Notes under the pieces: generated by a model
Told to the model about the DNA's origin: nothing
What the model saw: the letters and a program-made list of their open reading frames with translations, nothing else
Database searches by the model: none
Part shown: positions 16,733-21,734 of the stretch, in pieces
Layout: every line of letters starts with the position of its first letter
Position numbering within the stretch: the first letter of the stretch is position 1
Made by a program: the position numbers and the translations under genes
Source of the DNA: CAYLOP01 sp964385305
GTDB lineage: Bacteria > Chloroflexota > Anaerolineae > Anaerolineales > E44-bin32
DNA: 21,734 nt
Direction: 5' to 3'
Assembly (NCBI GenBank): GCA_964385305.1
Contig: CAYLOP010000037.1
Location: 1-21,734 of the forward strand

Positions 16733-17815
16733 TCACACCCCGACACATATCCCCATACTTCGGGCTGTCTGAACCGCATCGCCCTGCGGATCGACCCGTT
16801 TGGGCTGCGCAAGCGCTTCCTTCAAGCTGGTATCCACAATCTCAGTCCCGCGCAGAGCGACCATACGACCGAACCCTCCCTCCGCAGCCAATCTCACCGC
16901 AGCACCGCCGAAGCGCGTTGCCAGCCAGCGATCGAAGGCAGTCGGCGATCCACCTCGCTGCAGATGCCCAAGTACCGTCACCCGCGTCTCCATCTTGGTC
17001 ACCTCGCTCACGCGAGTCCCCACGATGTAGCCAACGCCCCCCAAGCGACCAGCCACGATTTCATCGCCAATGCTCGCGAAGACCTGCTCCCCTCCTGCCG
17101 GGTGCGCGCCTTCTGCGGCTGCAATGATGCTGAAACGGCGTCCTGCTTCCGCTCGGGCTTCGATCTTCCCACAGATGCAATCCTCATGGAAGGGTATCTC
17201 TGGTAGGAGGATCACATCCGCACCGCCAGCCACACCGGCATGCAGCGCGATAAACCCAGTATCCCGGCCCATCAATTCCACCACCATGACGCGGTGATGC
17301 GCTTCTGCGGTGGTATGCAGCCGGTCAATCGCCTCGGTGGCGAAATTCAACGCGCTGTCGAATCCAAAGCTTACATCCGTCCCACCCACATCATTGTCGA
17401 TCGTCTTCGGAACGCCGATGACCGGGCATCCTTTCTCATGCAGTTCCTGCGTGATACGAAGTGTGCCGTCCCCGCCCACCACGATCAGTGCGTGCAGGTT
17501 CAAGGCGAGGATCATGCGCACGACTTCGTCGGAGCGGTCCTCGATCACTTCGACCCCGTCCTGCATGACTTTACGAGCGAAAGGGTTGCCCCGATTGGCC
17601 GTTCCGAGGATCGTGCCGCCGCGCGGCAGGATGCCGCGCACCGCTTCAGGCGTTAGATCCAAGATGCCGCTTCCTTCCAGCAAGCCATCATAGCCATCAC
17701 GGATGCCCAAGACCTCGCAGTCGTGATCGTGTTTCGCCACTTTCACAACCGCGCGGATCACAGCGTTGAGCCCCGGCGCGTCGCCGCCGCCTGTAAGGAT
17801 GCCAAGCCGTTTCAT
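16733..17815 (-). CDS. pfkA: 6-phosphofructokinase (PfkA family)
   Basis: A 360-residue phosphofructokinase that phosphorylates fructose 6-phosphate in glycolysis. The N-terminal phosphate loop is GILTGGGDAPGLNAVIR. The phosphoryl-donor motif is GGDGT (114-118), the catalytic motif PKTIDND (136-142, with D140 and D142), the substrate-binding motif MGRDTGF (182-188), and GHLQRGGSPTAFDR closes the core. E. coli ATP enzymes have Gly at both specificity positions (104 and 124 there); PPi enzymes have Asp and Lys. Here the first is Gly117 and the second Lys137, the mixed type found, for example, in actinobacterial ATP-dependent PFKs. ATP use is more likely, but PPi cannot be excluded. The start has a good AGGTGATCC before the ATG. 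Confidence 0.95.
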   Translation of the reverse strand: MKRLGILTGGGDAPGLNAVIRAVVKVAKHDHDCEVLGIRDGYDGLLEGSGILDLTPEAVRGILPRGGTILGTANRGNPFARKVMQDGVEVIEDRSDEVVRMILALNLHALIVVGGDGTLRITQELHEKGCPVIGVPKTIDNDVGGTDVSFGFDSALNFATEAIDRLHTTAEAHHRVMVVELMGRDTGFIALHAGVAGGADVILLPEIPFHEDCICGKIEARAEAGRRFSIIAAAEGAHPAGGEQVFASIGDEIVAGRLGGVGYIVGTRVSEVTKMETRVTVLGHLQRGGSPTAFDRWLATRFGGAAVRLAAEGGFGRMVALRGTEIVDTSLKEALAQPKRVDPQGDAVQTARSMGICVGV

Positions 17816-17932
17816 GGATCACCTCGTAGCGCGTACTTCATGGCTCACCGCTTACGGGATGAGCGCGATGCATTCTACATCGAAACATGGAAATGGGTCT
17901 CATCGGGACTTCGTGTGGGGGAACGGCAGCCA

Positions 17933-18970
17933 TCAAGCTTCCAGGCTTACAGCGTCCGCGTCCTCTTCCGATCCGCCAACGTCGATGATCGAGCGCACCG
18001 CTCCCATGGGTCGCAGCCCCAGCGCCATCATCCCAATCCCGCCGGTGATACCCAACGCAACGACGTTGTAGGCGTGATAGAGGATGACCACGCTCGCCGC
18101 GCCAGCCTGCCCGACTCCGAGCCCACCGAACACGAGTGAGCCGAAAGCCTCCATGCTTCCCACGTAGCCAGGCGCGCCGGGGACGAGGAAGGTCAGCGTG
18201 AAGAGCGCGAAGCCCGTGAGGACGAGTGGGAGGGATATCGCGATGGAGAGGCTGCGGAAGAGCAGATAGAAGAGAACACCATCCATTAGTGCCGTGAGTA
18301 GCGAAACGCCCAGGATGGGCGCCAGATCTCTTGGCTTACGCCGCACAGCACCAAATCCTTCCAAGAAACTCGCCATGAAGCCCAGAAGCCGGTTTCGCAG
18401 CGTTTCATCCACCCTCTCGGGTAGGATCCGCGAAAACAATGCCATGACCCGATCGCCAAAGAAAATCGCTGCTGCGATAAAAAGGACGAACCCCAAGAAA
18501 ACCAACCCGGCTCCTAAGAGAACGAACGAGAGCTTTCCCCCGAGATTGATCCCTGCCAAGCCGCCAATCGCGCCGATGAGAAGGACCGCCAGTAAGTCGA
18601 ATGACCGGTCGATGGCGATCGTGGGGAGCGAGGTCAGGATGGGGATGCGATGGCGCTGCCGGAGGAACAGGCTGCGTGCGACCTCGCCCGTTCGCAGCGG
18701 GATGATGAAGTTGATCAAGCTGGAAGCGACGCTGATGAGCCACAGATCCAGGAGGGGTACAAGATGGATAGGGCGCAAAATAATGCGCCAGCGCTGGCTT
18801 CGCAGCATGCTGCTGGAGATCCCGACCCCGGCCGCCAGCAAGACGATCAGCCAGCGTGCCTGGCGGAGCGATTCCGCGACCTCTCCCAGATCAACAAGGT
18901 ACAGCCAGGCCGCGAGCAAACCTAAGCCCAAGACTGTTTGAATGATAATTAATCTGGCAGAACGGCTCAT
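17933..18970 (-). CDS. Flippase-like / UPF0104 (lysylphosphatidylglycerol synthase transmembrane) family protein
   Basis: A 345-residue integral membrane protein with about eight hydrophobic helices. Characteristic segments are the RSQRWRIIL motif after the second helix, INFIIPLRTGEVARSLFLRQR, IAIDRSFDLLAVL and FLVPGAPGYVGSMEAFGSLV. They match the flippase-like (YbhN/AglD/MprF N-terminal) family, thought to move lipids or lipid-linked sugars across the membrane. The cytoplasmic aminoacyl-transfer domain of MprF is absent. The substrate cannot be predicted. Upstream on the same strand is a large membrane protein with a glycosyltransferase-like N-terminal region, which loosely supports a cell-envelope or glycolipid role. 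pfkA follows after 117 nt. The ATG has only a weak ribosome binding site. Confidence 0.85.
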   Translation of the reverse strand: MSRSARLIIIQTVLGLGLLAAWLYLVDLGEVAESLRQARWLIVLLAAGVGISSSMLRSQRWRIILRPIHLVPLLDLWLISVASSLINFIIPLRTGEVARSLFLRQRHRIPILTSLPTIAIDRSFDLLAVLLIGAIGGLAGINLGGKLSFVLLGAGLVFLGFVLFIAAAIFFGDRVMALFSRILPERVDETLRNRLLGFMASFLEGFGAVRRKPRDLAPILGVSLLTALMDGVLFYLLFRSLSIAISLPLVLTGFALFTLTFLVPGAPGYVGSMEAFGSLVFGGLGVGQAGAASVVILYHAYNVVALGITGGIGMMALGLRPMGAVRSIIDVGGSEEDADAVSLEA

Positions 18971-19062
18971 CGATACGCTGACCCTTTTCGAGATGTGAAA
19001 TCTGTCCGGGAACGCTATCCTAAGCTGGAACGAAGAATCACGGATATCAAATGGTATCCCGA

Positions 19063-21734
19063 TTATTTGGGATCTTCATTTACGCCGTCATCGAATGATT
19101 TGGTCCTGCGCCACCATTCAATGAGTTGGTCTGCTTCTTCATCATGGCTGTCCAACGTTTGATCGGGAATTTCAAGCTTCGCTATTAATGCTTGGACATC
19201 AGCCGTCTCACCAATCTCGATTTCAAGCTCCTCATGAACACTCGGAGGAGCCCCTTCGGCACCCATTGGCTCTTGAGGTCCTAACACGGAGCCAGAACGC
19301 CATCCAACCCACCGTGATTTTAAGCGATCGAAGATTCGCAGTCTCGGTTCCAGAACCCAACCCAGAAGTCCAAAACCACTGAGAATGGATAGGCCTATGC
19401 CTGCAATGCCAATCCAACCCAGGCTGATGTCCATCTCGATGATCGCCGCCTGCTCACCGACCTCCGGCAGCATGAGCAGCATCATCCCCGGTCCAGACCG
19501 GTAGATCGGCACGTCGACATCGCCCCCCCTGGTCTTCACCACGGCGCTCCAATAGGGCGCGTAGGCCTCCCGCCAGAGAAGTGTTGTGCCATGCTCAATA
19601 GGTCCCTGTATCTCAAAGAGGAGACGATCAGGGTAATCTCTCGCCACACGCGGCGAGTCTAATTCCGGTCGCGTCGGCGGCGGGGCAAGCCATTCGATGA
19701 GCTTCTTCATGAACGCCCGCTCCGCGTCGTTGTCATAGGTGTTGGCATGACCGATAAGGTTCATGCCTGACCAAACCACCTTGCCCTCGCCGTATTGGCC
19801 AGCAACGATGATGGGTCTTCCTTCAACGCTGAGGAGCGTTTCGCTCCACGCCCTGACCTCCCCTGAAGGGCAAGAGACGCTCCAGGCGCTTCCTTCCCAA
19901 CTAAGCGGTGCAAAAGCATCCACACCACCCGCGACGTTGAATTCTGGAACTTCGATCGCATAGTTCTTGGTGACGCCTAAGTCCGTCCACTCGAGATTCT
20001 CGATTGGCAGAACCTCTGGTGCAGTCTCCAACTCCCAATCAGGCGTCCAGTATTGCCAACCCGTATCGACGTACAATGATCCACCGCTCTGGACATACTG
20101 CTCTAAAAGTCGCCATGCTTTCGTCTGGTTCTTGTATCCATAGCCATGGAGAAATACAACATCAAAACGACTAAGCTCCGCGAGCGCATAATCGTCGATA
20201 TTGTGTGTTCCCTCCACAAGCGTCGCTTCTTCGTATCCTATCCCGCCTGCGACAAACGTTCGAAACACTTGATCGTAGATCGCATTCTCATATCCGCCAA
20301 TGACCAAGAACGACGGGGCTCGTAGGAGACTGGCCATTTCCGGGGCGTCTAGATATTGGCGCACCTCCAGCAACGACTCCACTTCATTATCCAGGGGATG
20401 GACAATTGGCCATAGAATCGGATCATATTTCTCAATAGAATCGTGCGCACGATTCAGGAGCACATACTGGATTCCAAACCACTTGGCAAGTTCGTTGATC
20501 TGATGATAAGTCGCCTCGGTCTCGCCATAAAAGAGCCCCTGCTGGTAGCCCCACATGCCATGGATAATTGAGGCTTGGTAGTTATAGATGTTCACCATGG
20601 AAGCTTCAGAATATAGATTCAACCGCTGTGTTATCCCGCCGAGATTTGGCGAGACGTCCAGTCGTGTAAATTCGTCGAGCGTTAAGGATTGAGTGATCCC
20701 GAGGATTTCATCCTGCATGTACAAATCACCCGTCGTGCTTAGGATGAATTGCGGTTCGCATGCCACGGCCAGACCCTCGCCATCAAACCGAAACGGTAGT
20801 CCACCATCACTGCCTGGAGGACCATATCCAACACGCGATTTAAGGCCTTCAAATCTGATGACAACTAACAATGCAATTGTTAAAGCGAGAATCGCGGTCG
20901 CTCCCGCGCGAAGCATCTCCCCTAAAGCCCGAATCACCCTCGGAAACACCTTACCGCGCATGATCTTGGCGAGCAGGAATCCACCCAGATCGACAAGCAT
21001 CTCCCCCGGTGCAAGCGCGCCATAGGCCGCTACAGCCGGCATAAGTACAAGCGCGATCAGAACCGGTCGATCCATAACCCTCGCCCATAGGAATTCAAAA
21101 ATCCTGACCAACCCCGGCCATATCCCGGGCATCGCCACAAACAGGACGGCACCGACGCTGACCACGCCCCACGCGAAAGCAACCTTGCGTTTGATCAATC
21201 CCACAATCATGCCAATCAAAGCCAGGAGGACCACCGGGATGGCAAATGTCATGAGGTACGCCTCACTCAGTGGAGGTGTGATGCCCAACGTGGCGGGAAA
21301 ATCATAGTACGAGAGACTGTTCCAAGTGTTGTAGCTCAATCCCTCACGATTGGCGATCGAATTTGCATGGTTCAATGGGACGAACCAGAAAGATGTGAGC
21401 GCAATGCCAATGACAACAGCAATCACCGCTCGCATAAAATGGACTGGTATTTTTCGGATGGCAAGCGAAAACCTAAAATGAAGAAACGGCTGGATAAGAG
21501 CATACAATCCAACAGCCATCGCAAAGCTGACGCCTGTACGAGGGTGCATCAGAAAGAGGATCGCATACATCAGCGCAGAAAGTAAAAACAGGATGCGAGA
21601 GTGCATGCGCTTTGCTGGATCGGGTGGCTGCAGTGACTGTGTGAGGAACGCATCGAAGCAAATAAACGTCCAAGGGAAGAACATCAACGAGACAGATTGT
21701 GCATAAAGGCCAATACGAACCAGCCAATCCCAAG
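19063..21734 (-). CDS. Large membrane protein with GATase-like extracytoplasmic domain (N-terminus outside window)
   Basis: The frame stays open to the window edge (reading WDWLVRIGLYAQ there), so about 890 C-terminal residues are visible. The first third has at least six membrane helices (for example RILFLLSALMYAILFL, FMRAVIAVVIGIALTSFWF, VVLLALIGMIVGLI). This fits the multi-spanning glycosyltransferase-like or 6-pyruvoyl-tetrahydropterin-synthase-related membrane families. A soluble part follows with HGMWGYQQGLFYGE and FGIQYVLLNRA. Next comes an alpha/beta segment resembling class I glutamine-amidotransferase-like folds (FLVIGGYE, RFDVVFLHGYG, YVQSGGSLYVDTGW, IIVAGQYGEGKVVWSGMN), without an obvious catalytic Cys in the expected place. 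A final helix (GWIGIAGIGLSILSGFGLLGW) anchors an acidic cytoplasmic tail. An envelope-polymer role is inferred. Confidence 0.7.
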   Translation of the reverse strand, partial: WDWLVRIGLYAQSVSLMFFPWTFICFDAFLTQSLQPPDPAKRMHSRILFLLSALMYAILFLMHPRTGVSFAMAVGLYALIQPFLHFRFSLAIRKIPVHFMRAVIAVVIGIALTSFWFVPLNHANSIANREGLSYNTWNSLSYYDFPATLGITPPLSEAYLMTFAIPVVLLALIGMIVGLIKRKVAFAWGVVSVGAVLFVAMPGIWPGLVRIFEFLWARVMDRPVLIALVLMPAVAAYGALAPGEMLVDLGGFLLAKIMRGKVFPRVIRALGEMLRAGATAILALTIALLVVIRFEGLKSRVGYGPPGSDGGLPFRFDGEGLAVACEPQFILSTTGDLYMQDEILGITQSLTLDEFTRLDVSPNLGGITQRLNLYSEASMVNIYNYQASIIHGMWGYQQGLFYGETEATYHQINELAKWFGIQYVLLNRAHDSIEKYDPILWPIVHPLDNEVESLLEVRQYLDAPEMASLLRAPSFLVIGGYENAIYDQVFRTFVAGGIGYEEATLVEGTHNIDDYALAELSRFDVVFLHGYGYKNQTKAWRLLEQYVQSGGSLYVDTGWQYWTPDWELETAPEVLPIENLEWTDLGVTKNYAIEVPEFNVAGGVDAFAPLSWEGSAWSVSCPSGEVRAWSETLLSVEGRPIIVAGQYGEGKVVWSGMNLIGHANTYDNDAERAFMKKLIEWLAPPPTRPELDSPRVARDYPDRLLFEIQGPIEHGTTLLWREAYAPYWSAVVKTRGGDVDVPIYRSGPGMMLLMLPEVGEQAAIIEMDISLGWIGIAGIGLSILSGFGLLGWVLEPRLRIFDRLKSRWVGWRSGSVLGPQEPMGAEGAPPSVHEELEIEIGETADVQALIAKLEIPDQTLDSHDEEADQLIEWWRRTKSFDDGVNEDPK

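Noticed and set aside
18294..18941. A 215-codon + strand open frame rich in Arg, Ser and Lys
   Set aside because: It is antisense to the flippase-like gene; the composition is what the reverse complement of a hydrophobic membrane gene gives.

Overview
The window (about 21.7 kb) reads as a core-genome stretch of a bacterium, most likely a Chloroflexota of the Anaerolineae type. That placement is inference. It rests on a DUF4332 helix-hairpin-helix protein, a ruvB-DUF2905-queA cluster, a short L27 with no cleaved leader, a stand-alone NnrE of the GGNGGGG type, and a beta' subunit with an N-terminal coiled-coil insertion but no E. coli-type trigger-loop insertion. I see no transposase, integrase, CRISPR array, rRNA or tRNA.

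Layout. 1-264: the 3' end of a cysteine-rich zinc-ribbon protein (+). 265-761: no gene seen. 762-9422 (all -): in transcription order rpoC, rplU (L21), rpmA (L27), rpmE (L31), tdk, hpt and a CCA-adding/poly(A) polymerase-family gene. This joins RNA polymerase, ribosome, nucleotide salvage and tRNA maturation. rpoC has its own near-perfect promoter and no rpoB next to it. A second consensus promoter (TTGACA, 17 nt, TATAAT) sits between rpoC and rplU. 9676-10635 (-): an orphan coiled-coil/helical-repeat protein with a long leader. 10995-13628 (+): the DUF4332 protein, nnrE and ruvB. 13639-14901 (+): DUF2905 and queA. 14902-16130 (+): a promoter, a 17-codon leader ORF, two hairpins (the second a textbook terminator) and an AIR-synthase/HypE-like gene. 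16263-18970 (-): a small membrane protein, pfkA and a flippase-like membrane protein. 19063-21734 (-): the C-terminal part of a large polytopic membrane protein with a glutamine-amidotransferase-like domain, running off the window.

The most striking item is the rpmE product. A normal zinc-type L31 is followed by a linker and a domain closely resembling the C-terminal domain of the RNA polymerase alpha subunit. It is encoded just downstream of rpoC and of an L21 with a 93-residue lysine-rich tail. A physical link between ribosome and transcription (polymerase, nucleic acid or nucleoid) is an attractive but untested inference.

A second theme is leader regulation. The leaders of rpoC, the coiled-coil gene and the AIR-synthase-like gene each hold a consensus-like promoter followed by a terminator-like hairpin before the start codon. 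In the coiled-coil gene there is also a clear mutually exclusive antiterminator. The L21 leader has two alternative hairpins sharing one arm. By contrast, ruvB appears to be leaderless. All structures were found by eye, with no folding energies or database searches.
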